DNA of 64,000 bases from Glandiceps talaboti (GCF_964340395.1 NC_135562.1:11287134-11351133), one strand, 5' to 3'. Numbered from the stretch's first letter, positions 12,401-39,132 are shown. Notes: generated by a model from the sequence alone, not told the origin. Numbers and translations are program-made.

Positions 12401-12476
12401 CAAACGTGAACGAGATGTCAATGGAAAGACAACATCATTCTTTGGCTGGAAGGGTGCTTCACATGATGAATTGTAA
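2183..12476 (+). CDS. POFUT1: GDP-fucose protein O-fucosyltransferase 1
   Basis: Transfers fucose from GDP-fucose to Ser/Thr of EGF-like repeats (Notch and others) in the ER lumen. Coding exons: 2183-2309, then either 2882-3036 (2a) or 3084-3208 (2b), 9082-9270, 9986-10300, 10665-10907, 12294-12476. All junctions are GT-AG and the phases agree, giving 393 aa with 2b or 403 aa with 2a (human about 388). A hydrophobic signal peptide ([16 protein letters not shown]) precedes [14 protein letters not shown]. Family landmarks are [14 protein letters not shown] (exon 2b), [13 protein letters not shown] (exon 3), [15 protein letters not shown] and [14 protein letters not shown] (exon 4), [17 protein letters not shown] (exon 5), and [19 protein letters not shown] with FVKRERD (exon 6). 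It ends in HDEL, an ER-retrieval signal. Introns 2-5 hold MITEs, SINEs and simple repeats. Identity is certain; the duplicated exon 2 is the odd feature. Confidence 0.97.
2882..3036 (+). CDS. POFUT1: POFUT1 alternative exon 2a
   Basis: 155 nt, entering in phase 1 and leaving in phase 0, with acceptor TTCATGACAG and donor GTAAGC. It encodes [18 protein letters not shown], then [15 protein letters not shown] and a 10-residue longer tail. The first 30 residues are almost the same as exon 2b and correspond to the human GRFGNQADHFLGSLAFAK segment. The GRFGNQ motif reads GRYTNQ here: Arg and Asn are kept, Phe-Gly is replaced by Tyr-Thr. The reading frame is intact and the splice sites are good, so this looks like a working alternative exon rather than a relic. 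Confidence 0.88.
3084..3208 (+). CDS. POFUT1: POFUT1 alternative exon 2b (canonical form)
   Basis: 125 nt, same phases as exon 2a, acceptor TTTTTATTTCCAG, donor GTAAGC. It encodes [18 protein letters not shown], then [18 protein letters not shown]. It keeps the canonical GRFGNQ and the YQHH of the vertebrate protein, so it is the ancestral-looking version. Only 47 nt separate it from the donor of exon 2a. Confidence 0.93.
3287..3503 (-). mobile_element. MITE, TACTGTAAACC family
   Basis: Terminal inverted repeats: CACTGTCAACCTGG at the left and CCAGGTTTACAGTG at the right. The interior (GTACATGAACACATTGTACT, CTAATTACCAG-like) matches in reverse the copies at 44097-44302 and 57820-58745. No coding capacity. 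Confidence 0.7.
4860..5082. mobile_element. MITE with TTGTTACAAATTACA ends
   Basis: TTGTTACAAATTACA at the left is the inverted complement of the right end (TGTAATTTGTAACAA). A second inner inverted pair (TTATCTCACTGTGA / TCACAGTGAGATAA) lies inside. About 223 bp, non-coding. Confidence 0.7.
5095..5330 (+). repeat. Dispersed repeat copy (second copy near 45890-46130)
   Basis: The segment with TTTCTGAAC..CCATTTTCATTGGTTC and GGTGGAAGGAGA recurs in the same order at 45890-46130. Family unknown and diverged. Confidence 0.45.
6407..6470. repeat. CA microsatellite
   Basis: Uninterrupted CA dinucleotide run in POFUT1 intron 2. Confidence 0.95.
6742..7055. mobile_element. MITE, GGTAATCCAGCC family, copy 1
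   Basis: About 310 bp, closely related to 11456-11742, 17946-18267 and 42187-42493. Shared core includes GATCACAGGGTGATTAGAAT and CACTTGTGTAATCTACCACA. The consensus ends are long inverted repeats reading GGTAATCCAGCCTTCGGTTT. This copy has a small palindrome inserted in its left arm (6774-6805). Confidence 0.8.
6774..6805. mobile_element. Tiny palindromic insertion (32 bp)
   Basis: CCATAGACCCTC, a 7-base loop, then GAGGGTCTATGG: a perfect 12-bp hairpin. It splits the MITE arm and is flanked on both sides by ATAG (6770-6773 and 6806-6809), as expected of a target duplication. A close relative is at 29048-29079. Confidence 0.65.
7124..7235. mobile_element. Short MITE, CTGTAAG..GCGCCCTCACAC family
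   Basis: About 112 bp with inverted ends (TGTCTGTAAGG / CTTACAGTCTA) and the family core GGGGCGCCCTCACAC. Related copies lie at 23246-23352 and 23362-23469, with half-copies at 38658-38855. Confidence 0.65.
7308..7674. mobile_element. MITE, GGGACAATCGCACAA family, copy 1
   Basis: Left end GGGACTATCGCACAATGTCA; the right end is a degraded inverted copy. The interior (TGTTGAACTTCAT, GATGTCGCACT.GTGAA) matches 43263-43650 along its length. No coding capacity. Confidence 0.75.
8373..9063 (+). repeat. Interrupted 60-70 bp tandem repeat before POFUT1 exon 3
   Basis: Three adjacent units near 8390-8545 and a fourth at 8996-9063 share AAAACTAAT.TGGATGTACA followed by CTATTCAGAG. The block between, with the TATG/TACG microsatellite, looks inserted. 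Confidence 0.6.
8803..8863. repeat. TATG/TACG tetranucleotide microsatellite
   Basis: A run of TATG units that changes to ACGT units. Confidence 0.95.
9369..9627. repeat. 42-43 bp minisatellite, 6 copies
   Basis: Consensus starts ATTGCTATGATGTAGAATGA and ends GATGATGTAAACACAC. Lies about 100 bp after the donor of POFUT1 exon 3; the unit does not include exon sequence. Confidence 0.9.
10597..10613 (-). repeat. Solo terminus of a 154-bp MITE
   Basis: GTCTAGCAGCTAGACTA is the exact reverse complement of the left end of the element at 63380-63533. No partner end found nearby, so it appears to be a truncated relic. Confidence 0.4.
11068..11290 (-). mobile_element. tRNA-derived SINE copy 1
   Basis: Read on the minus strand it starts with a tRNA-like head: an A-box-like TAGTTAGCATGG, then a B-box-like GGTTCAAGCC, then the shared tail (CAGCTG..., GGTACCTGGTAGGATAGAGG). 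It has an inner GGTT run. Same family as 16575-16826 and the tail at 35093-35230. Confidence 0.65.
11456..11742. mobile_element. MITE, GGTAATCCAGCC family, copy 2
   Basis: AGCCTTTGGTTTTCTAAGAT at the left and its inverted partner TCTTAGTAAACCGAAGGCT at the right, with the family core between. Lies in the last POFUT1 intron. Confidence 0.85.
12462..12473 (+). other. HDEL ER-retrieval signal of POFUT1
   Basis: The last four codons before the TAA read His-Asp-Glu-Leu, a classical KDEL-type signal. It fits a soluble ER-lumenal POFUT1; vertebrate POFUT1 uses the weaker RDEF. Confidence 0.9.
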
Positions 12477-14209
12477 AGTACGACAAACAATTTCTTTTAC
12501 TTCCTGACTACATCATCACTAAAGTCTTGATTTTGCCATCACCATGGAAACTTAAAGAGGCACTGTCTGTAACTGTTGGCTCCATTTATGGCTGAAGTTA
12601 ACTAAAAGTCTGCACAAAATTCACAATACAATACATGCTGAAGTTATTTCACAGCATTTCAGCATTTGGAACCCAAGTATTCCCAGAAAGACTTGGTGAC
12701 AGAGAAAGTGGAAATTTCCAATGTTTATAGCACCCTCCAAATTTATGTCATAATGAATATTTTCATGTCATATCTAAATATCTAATTAGAGATATACCAG
12801 TTGTGACCATTTGAGATTCACTTCTAAGAATTTTTTTGACATAGAGTAAAAATTTTCATTAGTAATGATTCAACTTGTTTTCTTTGCTGGAACAAATTAA
12901 AAAAAAATCAAAATGGGATTCATAGTTACAGAGTATGCTCCTTTCATGTTATTTTCACCATGGAAAAAATCATTACGTTGTCATTGATTGTACATGTTTT
13001 TTTTTCAAAGTACTTTTCAATATTATAGCTTCTGCCATGATAAGGGTAACACACCAAATCAGTCGTACTGTGGCTATAAAACAAACTGTTCTGACCTTGG
13101 AAAAATTCATTACGTTGTATGTACACATTTTTTTTTCAAAGTACTTTGCTATACTGAATAACTCAACTGAAAACAACTCTGTGAATTACATACTTATAAA
13201 ATATGTATTTTAATACATGATAGACATCACCTTGAAATGAACAAAATAAAATTTTCCATTTATTGTGTGTGTATGTTGGCAGACTAGACCTTCGCATAAA
13301 TTACTTTGTAAAGTAACAGGTTTATCACTTTCAAAATATTTTAAAAATTTGATGTTGCACATTCAAGATTGTTCTTTCCTGAAACAAACCAAATTTGTTG
13401 ACATGTTCTCCAGTTAATTAAAATAATTCTTTTTTTTTCCTAATCAGTACTAGAAAAAAGCCATATTGAAATCTTGAGGTCAAAGGTCATATCTTCATTT
13501 GCTGTGATATTCTCCATCGTCTTGTTATATTTCATAATTTTTTAAAATTATGAAACTGTGATGTCTTCTGTGCCATTTTATAATTTTGATAATAAAAATA
13601 TCAATAAATTCAACCTTGTTGTAATATGTGTGTGTATAATGTATCTGCATGCATCAGTATGCCCTCTAAGCCAATTTGACGCACCACGGATACACATAAT
13701 TTCTAGTGATGTACCAAAATTTGGTGTTCCCCTCTGAGCCAATTTGATTCACCACTGACACATAATTGAGGTGTTTCCCTATCTCTTACTTACTGGTGAC
13801 TCACAAGAAATGCTAGTTTTTATCATTTGGACCGGAAACAACGAAATTTGGCTATTATTAGAGGGCATACACGTATGTGATGTTACATACAAGTGTATAT
13901 ATTTAAATACATACTCAAAGTATCTATGTTAGTTTTCATGCATATTTCCTTTGTCCATTTCAGTAGCTCTGTTCTATGAAGAGGTGTCTATGTTTGCAAG
14001 AAATTTGCATATATCAAAATCTTAATGTACCAAGTACATTGATACTGGGATTTACTGTACCACTCTATAGCAATTCTGAGAGAATATATTAAACATAATT
14101 TTAAAAACTTCCAATACTGTTATTGACATGCAGCTGAATTACAATTCTTGTAAGATGCCTTGCCTTTTAAACTTCAGCATTTCCCTCAAAGTATCCTTAC
14201 TGCTAAAAA
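12477..14209. other. POFUT1-RIOK1 tail-to-tail intergenic region
   Basis: Holds the 3' UTR of POFUT1, with AATAAA at 13245-13250 and again at 13591-13596 as possible poly(A) signals. It also holds a near-repeat of two segments (12950-13020 and 13095-13150), an inverted-repeat element (13657-13870), and the short 3' UTR of RIOK1 on the other strand. No further gene seen. Confidence 0.6.
13657..13870. mobile_element. MITE with GTATGCCCTCTAA ends, copy 1
   Basis: GTATGCCCTCTAA at the left, with its perfect inverted partner (TTAGAGGGCATAC, one base spare) at the right. The interior (TTCTAGTGA, AAAATTTGGTGTTCCCCT) matches 41677-41845. The ends would allow a TA target duplication. Confidence 0.8.
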
Positions 14210-29433
<15,224 letters not shown>

Positions 29434-29904
29434 TTTTGGTTCATTTTCTAACCCTTTGGTCTGAGGTCTTTTTTTTCGAACTGAAAAGTCTAAACATTAT
29501 TTAAAATTTTAGAGTGAAAACTACATTTTGTGATCTAAAATTCAATCTTCTAAAAATCAGTACTCCTAGTCAAATCTGAATGTCTGGGGTTGGCAGTATT
29601 GGCTGCACATCCCAACCAGAACTGGCAATTGGTACTGCCCCCTGGTTACAAACTACTTTCAAAATGGAGTTAAAATGGAGCCTACGGTAACTTTTGTAAG
29701 AAACTGTCATAGTCTTTGTCCTATGTTCTGTCAGCCCCAAAAGAATATATAAATAAATAAAAAAAATGAATAAATAAATAATTATATAAATAATAAATAA
29801 ATTTACAAGAAATGTTAGCAAAAGTAACAAAAAGAGGAATGTATGAAGATTTATGTAACATTCACAGATTCTAATTTTGACTCATTTTCTTTTTCCTTTT
29901 TTAG
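29434..29904. other. RIOK1 upstream / TMTC2 pre-exon-2 region
   Basis: Lies between the RIOK1 start codon (minus strand) and the first recognisable TMTC2 exon (plus strand). No exon encoding the TMTC2 N-terminus (the part ending in the lumenal Asp-Asp pair) was found here. An AT-rich TAAATAAA-type stretch runs at 29742-29803. RIOK1 promoter elements should be here, but I see no distinct motif. Confidence 0.5.
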
Positions 29905-32900
29905 TCGAGCAATTCAGAAGAACCAGGATTTATTACCGGAAACACCATGGCAGAATATATTCCAGAATGACTTTTGGGGGACACCACTGACTCACAGTGG
30001 TAGTCACAAGTCATACCGCCCTCTATGTGTGTTGTCGTTTCGATTGAACTATCTGCTGGCAGAGTTGAATCCATTTGTATACCATCTAACTAACATAATC
30101 CTACATGCTGTGGTCGTGGGACTATTTACATCTTTGTCAGAGTTTTTGTTGAAATCTAAAACACTGGCAGTCCTTGCTGGACTTGTCTTTGCAACCCATC
30201 CTATACACACTGAAGCCGTTGCTGGTGTAGTTGGCCGGGCAGAGATCGGAGCTGGATTATTCTTTCTTCTATCATTCATGACATACATCAGATACTGTCA
30301 GTGTAGATCACTGTCAATTTTACAAGTTGATGATCCTATCAGCAGACAACAATACTCGGTGAAATCATGGATGTATTTATTTTTAAGTCTTCTATGTGCT
30401 TCGGCTAGTATGCTATGGAAGGAACAAGCCATTACAGTACTGGCTATTAATGCAGTCTATGATGTCTTTATCTGCAACAAAATACAACCACTGAGTGTCT
30501 TCCAAATCTTATATAAGGTACGGAATGTACTTAAGAACCTTAATTACCTATTAGGGATAGAAAATGGTTTAAAATAATTTACTTGAACACTATCAGCACA
30601 CAGGAGATTTCATCTTAGCTTGCAAATGCTATTAACGATGTATCAAGATCGATAGGAATGATCACCAGGTTTTATGTTGAGATAGACACAATAAAGTTAA
30701 CACACAAATATCCCTTACATAGTGTCTGCTCTGTAGACACACTAAAGATAACACACAAACATCCCTTACACAGTGTCTGCTCTGTAGACAATACAGATAA
30801 CACACAAACATCCACAGTGTCTGATCTGTAGACACAATAAAGATAACACACAAACATCCCTTACACAGTGTCTGCTCTGTAGACAATACAGATAACACAC
30901 AAACATCCACAGTGTCTACTCTGTAGACACAATAAAGATAACACACAAACATCCCTTACACAGTGTCTGCTCTGTAGACACAATAAAGATAACACACAAA
31001 CATCCACTACACAGTGTCTGCTCTGTAGACACAATAAAGATGACACACAAACATCCACTACACAGTGTCTGCTCTGTAGACACAATAAAGATGACACACA
31101 AACATCCACTACACAGTGTCTGCTCTGTAGACACAATAAAGATGACACACAAACATCCACTACACAGTGTCTGCTCTGTAGACACAATAAAGATAACACA
31201 CAAACATCCACTACACAGTGTCTGCTCTGTAGACACACTAAAGATGACAAACATCCCTTACACAGTGTCTGCTCTGTAGACAATACAGATAACACACAAA
31301 CATCCCTTACACAGTGTCTGCTCTGTATTTTGCTAATGATAACAAAAACAAATACAAATGTAACCAAATGCAGAGCAGACACTATGTAAGGGATCTTTGT
31401 GTGTGTTATCTTTGTGGTGTCTATCTCAGTCTCAAAGACTTTCTGCTATGTCCAGATCTAATTTTAGTGAAACTCATACAGTGACCAAATTTCAAATACT
31501 AAGTATGTAATTTTCACTGAAAGTGGGGCAAGACTGCTTGATGTTCAAGGTGTATATTTTATATAGGTTAGGGAGCATCTGTACTCCTTAACTTTAGTAA
31601 TGGTAGCTCATGTTGTTGAGATGATTACTTCATTGTAGCATGTTTTGTGTACAAGATGCATATTTTAAGTAGGTTAGGGAGTTTGATGGGGGGGGGGGGG
31701 CTATCTGTATTCCTTAACTTTATTGACTTTGATCATTTGATTGAGATATTCATTTTGTGCTTTACTGGACTTTTCATCCAATATTAAATCATGTTAGGTT
31801 ATACTAATTTTGAAATATTGATATTTTCAGCGTAAATATCGTCCGGTGTGTCTTGGTGTTTTAGTAACTGGTTTATGGGGTGTGGCAGTACTGGCGTGTA
31901 GAATATCCATCATGGGAAGCGTTCCACCGGAATTCTCACCATCGGATAATCCAGCATCCAATTCCAGCAGTACCTTGACAAGATCATTAACATATCATTT
32001 CTTACCAGCTTTCAACATCTGGCTACTGTTAAACCCATACTTGCTAAGTTTTGATTGGTCAATGGAAGCCATACCTCTACTAGAGTCAATTAGTGACGTT
32101 AGAAACCTTGCAACATTATTACTTTACTTTAGTTTACTCTTATTTGGCATCTGTAGTTTAAAAGGACTCTCTAGAAGTAACAATGGCGATCTTAACAGTA
32201 ACAACACAGTTACTTCAACATCTAATGGTAAACTTAATTCTACATATCAAAAGCTGCAAAAACCAAAGGTGCTAGTCGAAAGATTTGAAATAATTATATT
32301 GTCTTTAGCAATAATGATAGTACCATTTATACCAGCAACTAATTTATTTTTCTATGTGGGATTTGTGGTAGCCGAGAGAGTCTTGTATATTCCCAGTATG
32401 GGATATTCACTACTCTTGGTCTATGGAGTACATATTTTATGTTGTCGTGTCAACAAAACCAAACACAAGTACTTTTATCTGATTATGTCAGTATTATTGA
32501 TATTGTTCAGTGTTCGTACGTTTCTACGAAATCAAGATTGGCAAACGGAAGAAGCGTTATACAGAAGTGGCATTGCTACAAACCCACCAAAGGGTAAGGG
32601 TTTAGTCCTGCATTTGTATATATAATTAGTTCATTTGCATATCAGTTAACATTGCATGGAAGTGGTATTGCTACAAACCCACCAAAGGGTAAGATTGCAG
32701 CCAGGTTTAGTCCTGCATTTGTATATATAATTAGTTCATTTGCATATCAGTTAACATTGCATAGGAGTGGTATTGCTACAAACCCACCAAAGGGTAAGAT
32801 TGCAGCCAGGTTTAGTCCTGCATTTGTATATATAATTAGTTCATTTGCATATCAATTAACATTGCATAGAAGTGGTATTGCTACAAACCCACCAAAGGGT

Positions 32901-35900
32901 AAGATTGCAACCAGGTTCAGTCCTGCATTTGTATATATAAATAGTTTATTTGCATATCAATTAACATTGCATAGAAGTGGTATTGCTACAAACCCACCAA
33001 AGGGGTAAGATTGTAGCCAAGTTTAGTCCTGCATTTGTATATATAATTAGTTCACTTACATATCAATTAACATAACCTCTTTAACATCAGAAATTTAAAG
33101 AGTTTATTTCCTAGGGACATTCTAAGTTGACATTTGATTTGGATGATTTTCAGCCTTGGTACTGATAAAATGTTTGAGCAAAGCCAACTAAATGTTTATC
33201 AATAAGGTTGACTATCAATGCGAGTTTTCATTGTGACCAGTCAGCACGAATATATTTTCATTGTGACCAGTCAGCACGAATATATTTTCATTGTGTCCCG
33301 TCAGCACGAATATATTTTCATTGTGACCAGTCAGCAGAATAAATTTTCATGGTGACCAGTCAGCAGAATATATTTTCATTGTGTCCAGTCAGCAGAATAT
33401 ATTTTCATGGTGACCAGTCAGCAGAATAAATTTTCATGGTGACCAGTCAGCACGAATATATTTTCATTGTGACCAGTCAGCACGAATATATTTTCATTGT
33501 GACCAGTCAGCACGAATATATTTTCATTGTGACCAGTCAGCACGAATATATTTTCATTGTGACCAGTCAGCACGAATATATTTTCATAGTGACCAGTCAG
33601 TACAAATATATTTTCATTGTGACCAGTCATCACAAATATATTTTCATTGTGACCAGTCAGCACGAATATATTTTCATTGTGACCAGTCAGCACGAATATA
33701 TTTTCATTGTGACCAGTCAGCACGAATATATTTTCATAGTGACCAGTCAGTACAAATATATTTTCATTGCGACCAGTCAGCACGAATGTATTTTCATTGT
33801 GACCAGTCAGCACGAATATATTTTCATTGTGACCAGTCAGCACGAATATATTTTCATAGTGACCAGTCAGTACAAATATATTTTCATTGCGACCAGTCAG
33901 CACGAATATATTTTCATTGTGACCAGTCAGCACGAATATATTTTCATTGTGACCAGTCAGCACAAATATATTTTCATTGTGTACAGTCAGCACGAATATA
34001 TTTTCATTGTGACCAGTCAGCACAAATATATTTTCATTGTGACCAGTCAGCACGAATATATTTTCATTGTGACCAGTCAGCACAAATATATTTTCATTGT
34101 GACCAGTCAGCACGAATATATTTTCATTGTGACCAGTCAGCACGAATATATTTTCATTGTGACCAGTCAGCACAAATATATTTTCATTGTGACCAGTCAG
34201 CACGAATATATTTTCATTGTGACCAGTCAGCACGAATATATTTTCATTGTGACCAGTCAGCACGAATATATTTTCATTGTGACCAGTCAGCACGAATATA
34301 TTTTCATTGTGACCAGTCAGCACGAATATATTTTCATTGTGACCAGTCAGCACGAATATATTTTCATTGTGACCAGTCAGCACGAATATATTTTCATTGT
34401 GTCCAGTCAGCACGAATATATTTTCATTGTGACTTGTCAGCACGAATATATTTTCATTGTGTCCAGTCAGCACGAATATATTTTCATTGTGACCAGTCAG
34501 CACGAATATATTTTCATTGTGACTTGTCAGCACGAATATATTTTCATTGTGTCCAGTCAGCACGAATATATTTTCATTGTGTCCAGTCAGCACGAATATA
34601 TTTTCATTGTGACCAGTCAGCACGAATATATTTCCATTGTGACCAGTCAGCACGAATATATTTCCATGGTGACCAGTCAGCACGAGTTAAATGTTGATGA
34701 ATCTGGACGCAAACCTGTTCCTTGAACTAATGTAGTAATAGCAGCACACAGCTTTTAACTGAACTGATCAGTAATTGGTATTTTCTTCCTTATAAAATTC
34801 AGTATTTTGACCAACAGTTGTGATATGTATTTCTCATTCTTTCTTAGCCTGGGGTAACTTGGCCAATATACTGAAATCACAAGGCAAAGTAGAAGAAGCA
34901 GAAATGGCATATAAGAAAGCATTAGAATACCGTGGTAACATGGCAGATGCACATTATAATCTGTAAGTACTCTTTTATATTGAACGTGAAGGAACCTTAT
35001 GTGGAGCCATGATGAATTTTAACTGTAAACAGTTTTGAATCTGCTAGTTGCTGATGTGAACCTCACTGCTGTTGTATATTTCTGGGCTCAAGATATGAAC
35101 CATGATTGTGCCCTAGTCAGTCTATATGTATAAATGGGGACCTGTTAGGATAGAGGATGCTATGTGAAGGATTTAATTCTGTGCTCTTACAGAGGCTGCA
35201 ATGGATTGTATGCTCTCTAGGGAGTTGAGGAAGTATAAAAGGTCATTGTGCTGTTATTGGTCCATGTTAGGGGTAATAATTTCACAATACTTTTGGAAAG
35301 TGGTAGATGAAAATCTGACATAATCTACAAGATGACCAAATGATATGTCATCTTTCTTTGCTACTTGACATAACCTGTCTCTCTTTTCTACTTTCTTTTT
35401 TCAGTGGTATATTATTACAAGAATCTAATCGAAATGAAGAAGCACTTGAAAGCTACAAGAATGCAATAAGATATAGACCAAGACTTGCAAGTAAGTTGAT
35501 CAATCTGATTAAAAATCTGATGTGGTGAAAGCGGCTAGATGCCTTTATTTACCTCTGTTTCCAGTGTTTTGTGTTGTTTGTTTTGTTCCGAGTGATCGCC
35601 GCCTTCCCACAGCGACAATCACTCAAACAAAACAAAAGACACAAAATAATTGAAATAGAGGTAAATAAAGGCATCTAGCTGCTTTCACCACATCAGATTT
35701 TAATCAGATTGGTAAGGTGATGTGAAGCCTCAAGAGTAGTGCTGAGATACCAGCTACTGTGTTTGTTCATATCGTTTCCTTTATAGTCTTTTAGTTGTAG
35801 TACAAATTCACAATTAATTTTACAATCTCATACCTGTTGGCCCATTACTAGAAAGCTGAATGAAATGATGCAATATAGGTTGGTGGCTTGCATATATCTT

Positions 35901-38900
35901 GATACATTGTTTCATTACTTACAATTGTTTGCCTACATTTTGATAGAGTGATTTGCATAAACCTCGATACATGGTTTCAATACTTAGAGTGACTCACCTA
36001 CATCTTGATACATTTCAATATTTACACTTTTTTGCCTACATCTTGATACATTGTTTCAGTATGTACTGTGGCTTATCTACATCTTGATACATTGTTTCAT
36101 TACTTACAGTGGCACATCTGAATCTTGGCATGACCTTGGCAAATGTTGGGAGACAGGAAGAAGCTAAAGTTGTGTACAGACATGCTGCTACTATGGATGA
36201 CATTGGACTCAAAGATCCCAAAAGTCAGAATAAAGCTATCATTTCAGCCATTTATAATCTAGGTAGATTGTATCATGATGAAGGCAACTATCAAGTAAGT
36301 AACAAATATATTGGTCTAAGATTCTAATAAATGGCAGCAGATAAAATCATATTTTGAGAACAATCTATATACAGAGCTTATGTTATATTGACTGATCTCT
36401 CTAAAAATGATGGCAACGATGATGACGATGACACATTGACGGTGACGACGACGATGGCAATAAAGATGACAACAACAATGATAGTGTTAACGATGATGAT
36501 GATGGCACATTGACGGTGATGACGACAATGGCAATAAAGATGACAACAACAATGATAGTATCCTAGGTGATGATAGTGACAACAATGATGATAGTGACAA
36601 TGATAGTGCCCTTGATGGTGGTGGTGGTGGTGGTGACATAGCAACAAGCAGCAAAAGACAGTAGCACAATTGATAGGGAAAGACTAAATAATGTGACAGC
36701 CATCATGTATTTATGTTAAGTGTGGTATTTACATCTTGTTGATACAAATTTGTGTATTGGTGTTTGTTTTCAGGAGGCATCAACTATTTTCCAAGAAGCT
36801 ATCGATAGATGTCCTGAGTACTACTCTCCTCAGAGTTTATATAACATGATGGGTAAGACTCCTTATCTTATCAAAGTTTATATAACATGATGGGTAAGAC
36901 TCCTTATCTTATCAGAGTTTATATAACATGATGGGTAAGACTCCTTATCTTATCAGAGTTTACACAACATGATGGGTAAGACTCCTTATCTTATCAGAGT
37001 TTGTACAACATGATGGGTAAGACTCCTTATCTTATCAGAGTTTACACAACATGATTGGTAAGACTCCTTATCTTATCAGACATTGTACAATATGATGGGT
37101 AAGACTCCTTATCATATTGTACAATATGGTAGTTTAAAATCCTTATCATACCAGAGTTTGTACAACATGATGAGTAAGACTCCTTATCTTATCAGAATTT
37201 GTACATGTTTGATAAGATCCGTTATCTTCCTGCCATGTTTACAACATTATGGGATGTGACTCCATGTTCTTAAGGTTTGTACAATGCAGTATATTATACC
37301 CCTTAGTTCCTCAGAAGTGTGTACATTATATGTCATACCACTTAGTTCCTCAGAAATGTGTACAACATACATGTCAGTCATACCCCTTAGTTCCTTAGAA
37401 GTATGTACAAGATCTCATATCACTTATTTTGTTTGTACAAATGATGCATTCTTAATTCTAATTTTATACTCCTTATATTTTATAAAAAATAACATAAACA
37501 TAAAACATTTAAATGCCTGGGTATATGTCAAGTTACTGTAGTCCCTGTAAACACATCCAGTAAAACTTTGTAAAAATGGATTTCCCTGACCTTTGACCCT
37601 TGACCTACAGCTTGTTTTGATTGGAATGATGACCTCTAGTTTCCATCCCGACCTTTTAACCACATAACACAAACCTGTAGATTTCTATCAACTCAGAGTA
37701 AAGTCTCAATCTTTAAAGTTGTTATTCATGAGTCGCATGGTTAATATAATATAAAGATGGGTGTGTTTTAGTTTATAAAATGGTGTCCCATACGTGTTCC
37801 TTACTACTGGTAGTATTTTTATAAGCACTGAGATGAACTACTAGTATTCTTCATGTTTCCGGCACAACATGTTTTATTTCACCATATGATTAAATGAATT
37901 AACAGCCCTTCATTGAAATACACAACTATTACTTACCAGTGTTGGTCTATTTCAAATGTCAATTTTATCCAATGCCCATGTTGAGTATATTCATTAAATT
38001 CATACAAATCTAGCACTTCACCCAGTGCAAACACAGACAAATATCACACCACACTTGCTCCAACAATGAATTCTCACATCAAAAGTCAATCACTTCATCC
38101 ACTGCACATACACAGTCATATCCCATCTTTGATGCACAGTGCAGTCTTGTATCACAAGTTAGACAATGTGACGAAGTTCATTCTGATTGGTCAGAAAACA
38201 AAGGAAACAAGCACATCTGTTGGCTGTATTGTTAATGAGTAATAAAGTTATATGTATGTTATCCAATCAGAGGTAACCTTGAGATAACTTTACATCACCC
38301 CCTCACAAGTCAATCACTTGGCTTAATGCACACAATGAAATCTTGTGGTACACGAATCTATCACCTGGTCAATGCAGACACATACACACTCCTGGAGTAT
38401 ACTCGAGTACATATTATCCTAACAGTTATTCAATAGGTGTGTATGTGATTGGTTTTCTCACAGAATGAATGAAATGCATTGAGATCACTGTTCTTACTGT
38501 CGACTGCTCAAGTTTCATAATGAAAAAATATAGTATACAGTTCATATTGTCCTGTCTACAATTGAAAAATATGAAATATCCTGGAATAAGTAGGGATACG
38601 AGTGTTAATCAGAGAAGAGAGATAGCATTTCCAGATTCAGTAGAATTTAATTCAATATGACAGCTAGTCTGCAAGGTACACAGTGACGGGGCACCCTCAC
38701 ACATTGGTCAACCCCTCCCAAGACAGCTAGTCTGCAAGGTACACAGTGACAGGGCGCCCTCACACATTGGTCAACCCCTCCCACAGCAGCTAGTCTGCAA
38801 GGTACGCTGTGACAGGGCACCCTCAAACATTGGTCAACCCCTCCCATGACAGCTAGGTAACTTCCCTTGTCTTTCCAGTATACAATAATATAGTTAAAAT

Positions 38901-39092
38901 AACAGACATGAGTCATAATCAGATACAAGTAATCTAATGTATTGTAACTAACAAACATTATTAATTGCTTGGCTGAAACTATGTATGCACGTTATAATGT
39001 TCTAACTAACATTAATGTTAAAGGTACTTTCTCCATGTTATTCTTTCATTTTGTTAATATCAAAGATTATAGTTTATATCCAATTATATATC

Positions 39093-39132
<40 letters not shown>

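Noticed and set aside
29843-29904. ATG at 29843 as the TMTC2 start
   Set aside because: The in-frame stretch before the acceptor at 29903-29904 is a pyrimidine tract and matches no TMTC N-terminus; the family needs a membrane span and acidic pair here.
30861-31382. 173-codon Cys-rich frame (SRHCV..DVCV repeats)
   Set aside because: Artefact of the 51-bp minisatellite.
33218-34690. CRISPR-like look of regular 30-bp repeats
   Set aside because: Head-to-tail repeats with no spacers, in a eukaryotic intron.
33418-34725. Open frames of 421 and 429 codons on opposite strands
   Set aside because: Products of a 30-bp repeat whose period is divisible by three; peptide sequence is a simple 10-residue repeat and no splice or start context supports it. 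Lies inside a TMTC2 intron.
36378-36669. His-rich and Ser/Leu-rich frames
   Set aside because: Simple GATGAC-type repeat inside a TMTC2 intron.
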